A stretch of 38,279 bases of DNA from Flavobacterium sp. (GCF_004211145.1 NZ_SEBS01000033.1:1-38279); one strand, 5' to 3'. Counted from the stretch's first letter, positions 17,332-24,278 are shown. Notes: a model not told the origin generated them from the sequence alone. A program made the numbers and translations.

Positions 17332-18481
17332 TTTTCGGTTTGTACTTCTTGCGCAACAGGAATTTGAGCACGACCAAACCTGAAACGCCCGATAACAACG
17401 ATGCTATCAAAATCGCCATCTTCGACGTATTGATGAGTTGCTCGTCGTCGTACGCCAACAATGTGATGAAGATCGACATCGTAAACCCGATTCCACCCAG
17501 GATTCCAACCCCGAAAATGTGCTTCGCCTTTATGCCTTGAGGAAAACGGCAAAATTTCAATTTGACCGCGAGGTACGAAAACAGCCCGATTCCGAGTGGT
17601 TTTCCCACGAACAATCCCAAGATGATTCCGATTCCGGCCAAACTTGTGAGTCCGCTTTGCCAATGGTCGCCGAGCACGATCGCCGTGTTGGCTAGTGCAA
17701 AAAGCGGGAGTATGAAAAACGCGACGGGCGCATGGAGGAAATTCTGCACGAGATACGAGGTCGATTTCTCGTCCCCATTTCCGAATGGAAGCGCGAACGC
17801 GAGAAGGACGCCCGTAATTGTCGCATGGATTCCCGAATGATGCATGAACCACCACATCGCGACGCCGCCAACAGTGTACGGAATGATGTTTCGGACCTTG
17901 AAAACGAGGTTCAAAACGCCCAGCAAAGCGAAAATCCCGAGTGAAATCCCAAGATCGACAAACGAAATGCTTTTGGTGTAGAAAATCGCGATGACGAGAA
18001 TCGCTCCCAAATCGTCGATCACGGCGAGTGCGGTCAAAAATACCTTGAGCGATGCGGGAACGCGATTGCCGAGCAGGGACAAAATCCCGACCGCGAATGC
18101 GATGTCGGTCGCCATTGGAATTCCGGCTCCGTTCTGTGCCGATGTGCCGAAGTTGATCGCCAAGTAAATCCCCGCGGGAACCAGCATGCCGCCGAGCGCC
18201 CCGAAAATAGGAAGGCTTGCGCGCTTCATGTCGCTGAGTTCACCATCGTAAATCTCACGTTCCAGTTCCAGCCCGATGAGCAAAAAGAAAATTGCCATCA
18301 AGCCATCGTTGATCCAACTTGTTATCGACATGTCGAAATATTCGCGCAGCCAAAACGCCTCGTAATGCGATTGCAACGCGCTGTTGGCCATGACCAGCGA
18401 CACGATCGTTGCAATTATCAGGATGATTCCTCCCGACTTTTCAGACTCAAAAAAATTGTGGAATACTTTTGTTACGCGCAT
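17321..18481 (-). CDS. nhaA: Na+/H+ antiporter NhaA
   Basis: NhaA exchanges external H+ for internal Na+ across the inner membrane to control pH and sodium. The 386-residue protein has the usual N-terminal amphipathic start (FHNFFESEKSGGIILI), about 12 membrane segments, the GLELEREIYDGELSD motif and the PMATDIAFAVGILSLLG segment. The ion-binding pair of Asp residues is in the LTALAVIDDLGAILVIAIFY segment. Length agrees with the family. Its start follows a -7-like box by four bases, so the leader is very short. The 3' end overlaps the convergent DUF2007-like gene by 11 bp. Confidence 0.96.
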   Translation of the reverse strand: MRVTKVFHNFFESEKSGGIILIIATIVSLVMANSALQSHYEAFWLREYFDMSITSWINDGLMAIFFLLIGLELEREIYDGELSDMKRASLPIFGALGGMLVPAGIYLAINFGTSAQNGAGIPMATDIAFAVGILSLLGNRVPASLKVFLTALAVIDDLGAILVIAIFYTKSISFVDLGISLGIFALLGVLNLVFKVRNIIPYTVGGVAMWWFMHHSGIHATITGVLLAFALPFGNGDEKSTSYLVQNFLHAPVAFFILPLFALANTAIVLGDHWQSGLTSLAGIGIILGLFVGKPLGIGLFSYLAVKLKFCRFPQGIKAKHIFGVGILGGIGFTMSIFITLLAYDDEQLINTSKMAILIASLLSGVSGLVVLKFLLRKKYKPKIIS

Positions 18482-18485
18482 GGCC

Positions 18486-18493
18486 TAAAGATA
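18486..18493 (-). promoter_or_regulatory. -7-like box of nhaA
   Basis: TATCTTTA on the minus strand matches the Bacteroidota -7 consensus TAnnTTTG at all but the last base, four bases before the nhaA ATG. The same octamer followed by GG precedes the DUF389 gene at 20114-20121. No -33 TTG is seen at normal spacing. Confidence 0.45.
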
Positions 18494-18540
18494 CGAATTT
18501 TCATGTTTTTTCGCGAGGATCGGCGCGTCGAACGTCGGTT

Positions 18541-18570
18541 AAAAAACAAAAAAGCCTCTATTGCAGAGGC
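18541..18570 (-). terminator. Intrinsic terminator between the DUF389 gene and nhaA
   Basis: GCCTCT and AGAGGC form a 6-bp stem with a 5-base loop, followed on the minus strand by TTTTTTGTTTTTT. It lies 225 bp beyond the DUF389 stop, so it seems to terminate a transcript that includes the segment in between. Confidence 0.85.
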
Positions 18571-18745
18571 TTACATCGTTTCGTCTTCCGGACCGTCGTG
18601 TTGCTGATCGGAATTCCGCATAAAGCGCCGACGTTGGGGTTTTCTTGTGCGAGCGAACGGGTGGAAAGCGCGCAGCCCCGTGACAGCCTCCTCGACGAAC
18701 TGACACCCGTCATCTTTGTACCGAAAGGCGAAATCGAATATTGAA
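18554..18745 (-). ncRNA. Candidate structured RNA ending in a terminator
   Basis: This segment of the 313-bp spacer between the DUF389 gene and nhaA is clearly richer in G+C than its surroundings and ends in a strong terminator at its minus-strand 3' end. It has a possible long-range pairing (minus strand ACGGGTG at 18702-18708 with CACCCGT at 18657-18663). I did not recognise SRP RNA, tmRNA, 6S or RNase P signatures. An alternative is a short minus-strand reading frame ending DGPEDETM with its stop at 18571-18573, directly against the terminator, but it lacks a plausible start codon. It could also be a 3' UTR of the DUF389 transcript. Confidence is low. Confidence 0.35.
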
Positions 18746-18794
18746 AGTAACGAAAAACAACGGGAACGCCATTATCGTTAAGCAAAATTTGGCG

Positions 18795-20096
18795 TTAACT
18801 TTCGCGCTTCCAAAATATTTGGACTTTTACTTTCTTAATGCGTATCCGAATCCATTCGGCTAATTTTTCGACATCCGATTTGGGCAGTTCCTTGACGCTG
18901 GAATATATCGCTACGGGATAGATTTCGACTTTTTCGCGTTGCACATGAAACGGATGGTTTGAAATCGAAATATCGGTCACTGAAGGGAAAAGCACTTTCG
19001 CTTCCTCGAGCAGGGATTTGTTGTCGTAGGTGTTGTCGGCGATTTCTTTTTTCAATTCTGAAATCATCACATCTTTTTGATTGATGTCGGCCTTTTCATT
19101 TTTAATTTGGTTTAAAATGTCCTGCTTCAGATTTGTCGTGTCTTGACGGATCACGAGTTTTGTCTTTTCAAGTCCGTAGATCGAAAGCCGGGAATCGAGT
19201 TCATTTTTTTCTTCGGGCGTGAACTTCTTGGATAGTAGTGCCAATTCTATCTTGTTCGCATTGCCTTTGAAATCGGTGTTCTTATAAATGATCGTATAGC
19301 CTTTTTGAGTGAATTCGCGGTCGAGGTATGTCGCGATCTTTTGGTCGAATTTCTTCTGTTCGAATAAAGCATATGCAAAATAGACGCTCGGCAAAAGCAA
19401 AATAACCGTTAGGAACGTAATCGCATAGGTAATCTGCTTTTCTCGCGCCTTCTCGAAACGTATTATCCTTGGATATTTCAGGAATTTCACGATGAGGAAG
19501 GTTGCCACGCATATAAAAACACAATTGATCGTGTATAGGAAAATCGCGCCTGCGAAAAAGCGGAAATTCCCTATGGCTAATCCGTAACCTGCCGTGCAAA
19601 GCGGTGGCATCAATGCCGTGGCGATTGCGACGCCCGGAATGGGGTTTCCCTTTTCTTTTCGCGTAATGGCAATCACGCCCACGAGACCTCCAAAAAATGC
19701 GATGAGAATGTCGTAGATGTTCGGCGATGTCCGCGCTAGCAATTCAGATTGCGTTTCCTTGAACGGGCTTAGATAAAAATAAATCGTCGATACCACCAAA
19801 CTGACCACAGTGGCGATCAACAGGTTTTTGAGCGACTTTTTTAGCAATCCGAAATCATAGATACCAAGCGAAAAACCAGCGCCGATGATCGGCCCCATCA
19901 AAGGTGAGATCAACATGGCGCCAATTATGACGGCCGTCGAGTTCACATTCAGACCTATCGATGCGACTACGATCGCACAAGCCAAGATCCATAAGTTTGC
20001 GCCTCGGAATGAGATGTTGGACTTCACATTTTCTAAAACCGTCGTTTTATCGTCTTCGCCTTTTGCAAGGTTGATGAAATCTAAAATCCTACCCAT
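18795..20096 (-). CDS. DUF389 domain-containing membrane protein
   Basis: The protein has the DUF389 membrane core in its first half (NLWILACAIVVASIGLNVNSTAVIIGAMLISPLMGPIIGAGFSLG, then about five further membrane segments including GVAIATALMPPLCTAGYGLAIG) and a soluble C-terminal half with coiled-coil character. The family is widespread and largely uncharacterised; members are inner-membrane proteins. I chose the ATG at 20096 (433 residues, MGRILDF...). The longer frame to a GTG at 20171 overlaps the terminator of purA, and a -7-like box lies at 20114-20121, so translation upstream of it is unlikely. An ATG at 20126 is also upstream of that box. Confidence 0.9.
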   Translation of the reverse strand: MGRILDFINLAKGEDDKTTVLENVKSNISFRGANLWILACAIVVASIGLNVNSTAVIIGAMLISPLMGPIIGAGFSLGIYDFGLLKKSLKNLLIATVVSLVVSTIYFYLSPFKETQSELLARTSPNIYDILIAFFGGLVGVIAITRKEKGNPIPGVAIATALMPPLCTAGYGLAIGNFRFFAGAIFLYTINCVFICVATFLIVKFLKYPRIIRFEKAREKQITYAITFLTVILLLPSVYFAYALFEQKKFDQKIATYLDREFTQKGYTIIYKNTDFKGNANKIELALLSKKFTPEEKNELDSRLSIYGLEKTKLVIRQDTTNLKQDILNQIKNEKADINQKDVMISELKKEIADNTYDNKSLLEEAKVLFPSVTDISISNHPFHVQREKVEIYPVAIYSSVKELPKSDVEKLAEWIRIRIKKVKVQIFWKRES

Positions 20097-20113
20097 TCGC
20101 TTAATCGTTTTCC

Positions 20114-20121
20114 TAAAGATA
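20114..20121 (-). promoter_or_regulatory. -7-like box of the DUF389 gene
   Basis: TATCTTTA followed by GG, identical to the nhaA box, lies 17 bases before the ATG at 20096 and just beyond the purA terminator. It differs from the TAnnTTTG consensus only in the last base. No TTG at normal -33 spacing; the nearest (20134-20136) is only 12 bases away. Confidence 0.45.
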
Positions 20122-20134
20122 AACATTCTGGCCC

Positions 20135-20160
20135 AAAAAAAATCCGACTCGAAAGCCGGA
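20135..20160 (-). terminator. Intrinsic terminator of purA
   Basis: On the minus strand TCCGGCT and AGTCGGA form a 7-bp stem (one G-T pair) with a TTCG tetraloop, followed by eight T residues. The G-T pair would be an A-C mismatch on the plus strand, which supports the minus-strand direction. It lies about 145 bp beyond the purA stop and inside the over-long DUF389 reading frame. Confidence 0.88.
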
Positions 20161-20173
20161 AATTTTTTCACTT

Positions 20174-20281
20174 CAATTAATAATTAACAATGAATAATGA
20201 ATAATGAATAATGAATAATGGTGTTGAATTGGAAACAAGAGCGATCTCATTTTCGAGGGCCCAATTGTTAATTATTAATTG
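20174..20281. repeat. A/T-rich inverted repeat with heptamer array downstream of purA
   Basis: A perfect 17-bp inverted repeat (20174-20190 and 20265-20281) brackets a 74-bp loop. The loop contains four GAATAAT heptamers at 20192-20219. It sits between the purA stop and its terminator, so it would be in the purA 3' UTR. A related A/T-rich inverted repeat lies on the other side of purA. Confidence 0.85.
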
Positions 20282-20303
20282 TTAATTATTCATTATTAAA
20301 AAA

Positions 20304-21572
20304 TCACCTCAAAATCGTCTGTTTCCTATCCGGTCCGACCGAAACGATCGTAATCGGAACTTCAACCTCTTTTTCAATAAAGTCGATATAATCCTGCAAT
20401 TCCTTTGGCAACGCATCGTTCGACGTCATTCCCGTCAAATCGGCATGCCAGCCCGGAAGTTCGGTATACACAGGAGAAACGTTCTCAGGTTCGATGTTGT
20501 ACGGCAAATGATCGATTTCCTCGCCTTTGTATGTATAGGAAGTACATACTTTCAACGTCTCAAAACCTGAAAGCACGTCGCCTTTCATCATCATCAATTG
20601 TGTCACGCCGTTCACGCGGATCGCATATTTCAACGCGACAAGATCGAGCCAGCCGCAACGTCTCTGACGACCGGTAACCGAACCGAATTCGTTCCCGATC
20701 TTCGCCATCGCGGCTCCGACTTCATCGAACAATTCAGTAGGGAATGGACCGCTGCCCACGCGTGTCGTATACGCCTTGAAAATCCCGTAGACTTCCTTTA
20801 TCTGGTTAGGCGCGATGCCGAGTCCTGTACAGGCGCCGGCCGCAGTCGTGTTCGACGACGTCACGAACGGATACGTTCCGAAGTCGACGTCCAAAAGTGA
20901 ACCTTGGGCACCTTCGCAAAGGATGGTTTTTCCTGATTTTTGCGCTTGGTGTAGGTATTCTTCGGAGTCTATGAATTGTAGTTTCTTCAAGTCTTCAATC
21001 GATTCGAAGAACTCTTTTTCAAGCTCCGGTAAATTGTATTGCATTTCGACGCCATAGAATTCGATCATCGCCTCGTGCTTATCGGCCAGAGTGCGGTATC
21101 GTTCCTTGAAATCCTCGAGTTCGATGTCTCCGACGCGAAGGCCGTTGCGACCGGTTTTGTCCATGTAGGTCGGGCCGATTCCTTTCAGGGTCGATCCGAT
21201 CTTGGCTTTTCCTTTCGATGTTTCTGAAGCCGCGTCGAGCAGACGGTGCGTCGGTAAAATCAAATGCGCTTTTCTCGAGATGATCAAACGCGAATGGATG
21301 TCGATGTTGAATTTGGCCAAACCGTCGATCTCGCTCTTGAAAACCACTGGATCGATCACGACGCCGTTCCCGATGATGTTGATGTTGTTCTCGTGGAAGA
21401 TGCCCGATGGGATGGTTCTCAAAACGTGTTTGATGCCGTCGAACTCAAGCGTGTGTCCCGCGTTCGGCCCGCCTTGGAAGCGCGCGATGATGTCGTATTT
21501 GGAAGTAAGTACGTCTACGATTTTTCCTTTTCCTTCGTCTCCCCATTGGAGTCCGAGTAGTAAGTCTGCCAT
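20304..21572 (-). CDS. purA: Adenylosuccinate synthase
   Basis: PurA joins IMP and aspartate with GTP hydrolysis to make adenylosuccinate, the first step from IMP to AMP. The 422-residue product begins MADLLLGLQWGDEGKGKIVD with the GTP-binding GDEGKGK loop, then GGPNAGHT (IMP site), GIGPTYMDKTGRNGLR, the switch-type GAQGSLLDVDFGTYPFVTSSNTTAAGACTGLG segment, and GSVTGRQRRCGWLDLVALKYA. I chose the ATG at 21572. The frame is open to 21638, but those 22 extra residues translate an A/T-rich repeat. Fur precedes it on the same strand at a distance of 353 bp, a neighbour relationship seen in other Bacteroidota as far as I recall. Confidence 0.97.
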   Translation of the reverse strand: MADLLLGLQWGDEGKGKIVDVLTSKYDIIARFQGGPNAGHTLEFDGIKHVLRTIPSGIFHENNINIIGNGVVIDPVVFKSEIDGLAKFNIDIHSRLIISRKAHLILPTHRLLDAASETSKGKAKIGSTLKGIGPTYMDKTGRNGLRVGDIELEDFKERYRTLADKHEAMIEFYGVEMQYNLPELEKEFFESIEDLKKLQFIDSEEYLHQAQKSGKTILCEGAQGSLLDVDFGTYPFVTSSNTTAAGACTGLGIAPNQIKEVYGIFKAYTTRVGSGPFPTELFDEVGAAMAKIGNEFGSVTGRQRRCGWLDLVALKYAIRVNGVTQLMMMKGDVLSGFETLKVCTSYTYKGEEIDHLPYNIEPENVSPVYTELPGWHADLTGMTSNDALPKELQDYIDFIEKEVEVPITIVSVGPDRKQTILR

Positions 21573-21584
21573 TTTTTTTGAATT

Positions 21585-21665
21585 AATAATTAATAATGAA
21601 CAATTAACAATGGGCGCGAACCGACTTAGGTTGTCCATATTGAGAATTATTCATTATTAATTATT
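21585..21665. repeat. A/T-rich inverted repeat upstream of purA
   Basis: A 16-bp perfect inverted repeat (21585-21600 and 21650-21665), built from ATTAATAAT-type words, starts 12 bases upstream of the purA ATG. It continues as further TTCATTATTAATT copies to 21676. As RNA it could fold over the purA leader. Confidence 0.8.
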
Positions 21666-21755
21666 CATTATTAATTAGTTACGTTGTTTATTCTGTTGAT
21701 TCGTTGAATCTTTTATCTGTCTTCCGCGGACGTTTTCATTAGTGTCGAACGGGGT

Positions 21756-21848
21756 TTGCGTTAGGGATGGAAGCGGCATCCTTTTGCCTACCGGAATTTT
21801 ATTTCAATCGAGTATTTTCAAGGCAAAAGATAGAGCGGATAGCCCGGC
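21756..21848 (-). other. Hairpin element between fur and purA
   Basis: On the minus strand TCTTTTGCCT (21821-21830) pairs with AGGCAAAAGG (21780-21789), a 10-bp stem including one T-G pair, around a 31-base loop. It is flanked by GCCGGGCTATCCGCT on the 5' side and GCTTCCATCCCTAACGC on the 3' side. The T-G pair is compatible only with minus-strand RNA. I recall similar flanks around variable hairpins near genes in other Flavobacterium genomes, but cannot verify this. It is not coding in any convincing frame. Confidence 0.5.
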
Positions 21849-21925
21849 GGCGGCTTTTTCAATTTTCAATTTACCGCATCTTTCCCAGCCGACGCAACGC
21901 CCAAATAATTGTCAATTATCAACTG

Positions 21926-22390
21926 TCAATTATCAATTATCTTACGTTTCTGCCCGTACAAATACAACGAATGGTTGTGAATCTCGATGTCGAAAATCTC
22001 CTCGATCGTCTTTTTGATGGTTTGTATGCGCGGGTCGCAGAACTCGATCACCTCGCCCGTGTCGGTCATGATGATGTGGTCGTGCTGCTTGTCGAAATAC
22101 GACTTTTCGTAATGCGATTGGTTTTGCCCGAACTGGTGTTTGCGCACCAATCCGCAGTCGAGCAGCAATTCTATCGTGTTGTAAAGCGTGGCGCGGCTTA
22201 CGCGATAGTTTTTGTTCTTCATTTTGATATAAAGGTTCTCAATGTCAAAATGGTCTTCGCTTTCGTAAATTTCCTGCAAAATCGCATAGCGCTCAGGCGT
22301 TTTGCGGTGGCCTTTGCTTTCAAGATACATCGTAAAGACATTCTTCACGGTCTCCTGGTTGTTGCTGTTATCGGTGGAAATGAGTGTCAT
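21926..22390 (-). CDS. fur: Fur family transcriptional regulator
   Basis: The 154-residue protein has the Fur winged-helix domain ([57 protein letters not shown]) and a dimerisation domain with the metal-ligand stretch [21 protein letters not shown]. The CxxC pair that follows the HDH motif in E. coli Fur (structural zinc) is not present; the corresponding residues are Met-Thr-Asp-Thr. Subtype (Fur, Zur or PerR-like) therefore cannot be told from motifs alone. A full promoter precedes it. The next gene on the strand is purA, 353 bp away. Confidence 0.92.
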   Translation of the reverse strand: MTLISTDNSNNQETVKNVFTMYLESKGHRKTPERYAILQEIYESEDHFDIENLYIKMKNKNYRVSRATLYNTIELLLDCGLVRKHQFGQNQSHYEKSYFDKQHDHIIMTDTGEVIEFCDPRIQTIKKTIEEIFDIEIHNHSLYLYGQKRKIIDN

Positions 22391-22394
22391 GGGG

Positions 22395-22424
22395 CAAAGA
22401 TAATGGATAATTGGGAATGGACAA
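22395..22424 (-). promoter_or_regulatory. Promoter of the fur gene
   Basis: On the minus strand a -33 TTG (22422-22424) is separated by 19 bases from TATCTTTG (22395-22402), an exact match to the Bacteroidota sigma-A promoter TTG-N17-23-TAnnTTTG. Only four bases separate the -7 box from the ATG, so the mRNA should be leaderless or nearly so. This is the best promoter in the window. Confidence 0.75.
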
Positions 22425-22447
22425 TTGATATTGGGAAAAGGTTGCTT

Positions 22448-22485
22448 TGGGCTTTAGGCTTTAGGCAGTAAGCTTTAGGCTTTGT
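22448..22485. repeat. CTTTAGG-type microsatellite
   Basis: GGGCTTTAGGCTTTAGGC followed by AAGCTTTAGGCTTTG contains three CTTTAGG heptamers with an interruption. It lies upstream of the fur promoter. Confidence 0.7.
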
Positions 22486-22550
22486 TTGTCGCAGATGGAG
22501 GTTTTAAGCGACTTGGGTGGAATAACAGATTACGGAATTTTGAAAACAAA

Positions 22551-23072
22551 ACTTCGTGTCTTCGCGTCTTCGTGACAAATAAAAAAGTCATCGAATAACG
22601 AGCAACGAACTATTCAAATCAAATGAACTTCGCGCCTTCGTGTCTTCGTGACTTCGTGGCAAGTAAATACCATTGAATTAACGCGCAACGAAATGTCCAA
22701 ATCGAATGAACTTCGCGCCTTCGTGTCTTCGTGGCAAATAAAAAAGTCCTCAAATCAACGAGCAACGAAATATCTAAATTGAATGAACTTCGCGCCTTCG
22801 TGGCAAATAAAAAAATCCTCGAATTAACGAGCAAGGAACTATACAAATCGAATAAACTTCGCGCCTTCGTGACTTCGTGGCAAAAAAAAGCATCGAATTA
22901 ACGCGCAACGAAATGTCGAAATCAAATAAAACTTCGCGCCTTCGTGTCTTCGTGACTTCGTGGCAAAAAAGGTCATCGAATCAACGAGCAACGAAATGTC
23001 CAAATCAAATAAACTTCGCGCTTTCGTGTCTTCGTGACTTCACAGCAAATAAACATCGAATCTCTCACCAAC
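22551..23072. repeat. Seven-copy nested tandem repeat
   Basis: Seven degenerate units begin with ACTTCG at 22551, 22627, 22710, 22787, 22856, 22931 and 23013, giving unit lengths of 76, 83, 77, 69, 75 and 82. Each unit has a run of 2-4 octamers of type TTCGTGNC, then a linker with A-rich and ATCGAATTAACG-type words, then GCAACGAAATGTCCAAATC-type words. Unit length follows octamer number closely: 69 for two, about 76 for three, about 83 for four. The array is not coding on either strand in a consistent way and lies between fur and a small secreted-protein gene. Confidence 0.92.
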
Positions 23073-23122
23073 GAAAACGAAATATAAACTCACGATTTTC
23101 GAGCGTCCAATCCAATTAACAT

Positions 23123-23410
23123 CTATGGTTGCGGAACCGTTCCATCCGGATCCGTAGTGCCGGTTGCCCGTTGCGGAGCCGTTGAATTGGCGTCGGTGCT
23201 GTTTTGAACAGGCGTCGGCGTTTGGTTCTTTTGCGTTGTCGCCGAGGTGGACGTCTTCTTGGTTTTCTTGTCGGAATTTTGTTTTGCGGTCGATTCCGTC
23301 GATGACTTTTCAGTTTTCGGTTTTTTTGATTTCGTACGACTCGAATCGGTTTGGGCCGACGCTATGGCGACGCATAGGAAGGCGGCGAGGGTGAAGATGG
23401 CTTTTTTCAT
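23123..23410 (-). CDS. Small secreted low-complexity protein
   Basis: The 95-residue product has a clear signal peptide (MKKAIFTLAAFLCVAIASAQ). The rest is a Lys/Ser/Thr-rich, then Thr/Pro/Asn/Gln-rich segment with no folded domain (SSRTKSKKPKTEKSS, STSATTQKNQTPTPVQ, ending DPDGTVPQP). No lipobox or C-terminal sorting signal is seen. The mature part is probably disordered and periplasmic. Function is unknown. It is isolated, between the nested repeat array and a large non-coding region. Confidence 0.72.
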   Translation of the reverse strand: MKKAIFTLAAFLCVAIASAQTDSSRTKSKKPKTEKSSTESTAKQNSDKKTKKTSTSATTQKNQTPTPVQNSTDANSTAPQRATGTTDPDGTVPQP

Positions 23411-23646
23411 GATCTGTTTTTTTTTGTTTGTATAAATTTCTTGTTTTTTGGAGGGAAATGTGTTGTAGAATTTGGGGGAAGTTTGGGATGATTTTTTGAG
23501 GGATCAAACTCTTAATGGGAGTGGAGTTTTTCTGGCGTGAGGTTTAGCTGGTGCTATGGTGATTTTTAAATCCTTCGCTTTTTGTGTTTTTTGATTATAT
23601 GCGGAACGTCACACTTATATTTTTTTCTGCAGTTTTTTTTGCCTAT

Positions 23647-23960
23647 TTTCAAACGCTTCGCATTTGTTTTCGCCTGCCGGCGGGGCCTTCTTTTGTCTCG
23701 CAACAAAAGAAGCAAAAATGCGTGGCGCCAAGTTTCCCAGGCGACCCGGCAGCCAAAAAAATCCTACGCGACAAAACTACTCACGCGTTTATATTTGTTT
23801 TTTAATGGAATTCGTGAATCTTCGATTTCGCTGCGCTCAAACAGGTTGTCGCGCTTAACGGATTTTCTCGCCGCCGGGTGCCCGCCTGTCCAACTAAACG
23901 GCGCTAGCTAATTGGAAGTGTTTATTCGTGATTTTGCGCCGCTGCGCTTTGCAAAATCGG
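23647..23960 (+). repeat. Left copy of dispersed inverted-repeat element
   Basis: Its first 124 bases match the reverse complement of about 24530-24656 at roughly 95% by eye. Landmarks in order are AAACGCTTCGCATTTG, CGCCTGCCGGCGGGG, a hairpin (CTTCTTTTGT, six-base loop, ACAAAAGAAG), GGCGCCAAGTTTCCCAGG and CGACCCGGCAG. Its last part (about 23850-23960) matches the reverse complement of 24396-24500, with GCCTGTCCAACTAAACGGCG and GGAAGTGTTTATT. The middle (about 23771-23850) is unrelated to the other copy. There is no transposase, so it looks like a non-autonomous element or a structured repeat. Confidence 0.88.
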
Positions 23961-23977
23961 GTTTGGATGGAAGAGTG

Positions 23978-24051
23978 GGTTATGTCTTTGACGGGAAGTT
24001 TTGAGGCGTTCCGACGGACGAGTAGGTTGTGTCTTTGACGGGAGGTTTTGA
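23978..24051. repeat. 27-bp direct repeat pair
   Basis: The 27-bp sequences at 23978-24004 and 24025-24051 differ at two positions; both contain GTCTTTGACGGGA. A related ATGTCTTTGACGG word follows the copy at 5.2 kb (reverse strand, 5150-5172), so this may be part of the longer dispersed element. Confidence 0.8.
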
Positions 24052-24143
24052 CGTGCATCGCGTGTGCACCAATACGGATACTTAACAGTTTGCATTATTC
24101 GATGAGTTTTCGATTTCGCAATTAACTCAAAACACGGTTCGAA

Positions 24144-24224
24144 TTAAGTTTCTAATATTTTTAGTTTTTGCTGTTCAAATTCTGCTTGGGACAACACGCC
24201 TGCATCCAATCATCTTCACGAATT
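24144..24224 (-). pseudogene. SHOCT-domain gene relic
   Basis: Minus-strand translation of 24147-24209 gives LDAGVLSQAEFEQQKLKIL followed by E, T and a stop. This is a near-perfect C-terminal SHOCT motif (usually L..AG.IT.EEFE..K..LL at the end of membrane or PH-like proteins). The triplet directly upstream in this frame is a stop, and another follows six bases further; the matching upstream residues (IRED) appear in a different frame. A frameshifted 3' fragment of a lost gene is the simplest reading. The rest of the gene is absent; a 14-bp tandem array begins at 24228. Confidence 0.6.
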
Positions 24225-24227
24225 GTT

Positions 24228-24278
24228 ACCAAATGCCCACCACCAAATGCCTACCACCAAATGCCCACCACCAAAGCA
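24228..24278. repeat. 14-bp tandem array
   Basis: Three units of ACCAAATGCCCACC (second with one change) plus a partial fourth follow directly upstream, in minus-strand sense, of the SHOCT relic. Confidence 0.88.

Noticed and set aside
18469..18744. A 91-codon plus-strand frame overlapping the nhaA start and the terminator
   Set aside because: It starts inside the nhaA 5' end, runs through a terminator hairpin and has no domain or promoter.
18558..18785. A 75-codon minus-strand frame in the spacer between the DUF389 gene and nhaA
   Set aside because: Its stop lies inside the terminator hairpin, it has no recognisable motif, and the G+C-rich context fits an RNA or UTR better.
21573..21638. 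A 22-residue N-terminal extension of PurA
   Set aside because: It translates an A/T-rich inverted repeat, and the family starts at MADLLLGLQWGDEGKGK.
22551..23072. Possible CRISPR array, because of regular repeats of about 75-80 bp
   Set aside because: There are no unique spacers: the linkers are themselves repeated, and unit length changes with inner octamer number. No cas gene is near.
22877..23119. Reading frames across the nested repeat (for example the 80-codon plus-strand frame)
   Set aside because: They read through variable repeat units whose lengths are not multiples of three, so no stable protein would be kept.
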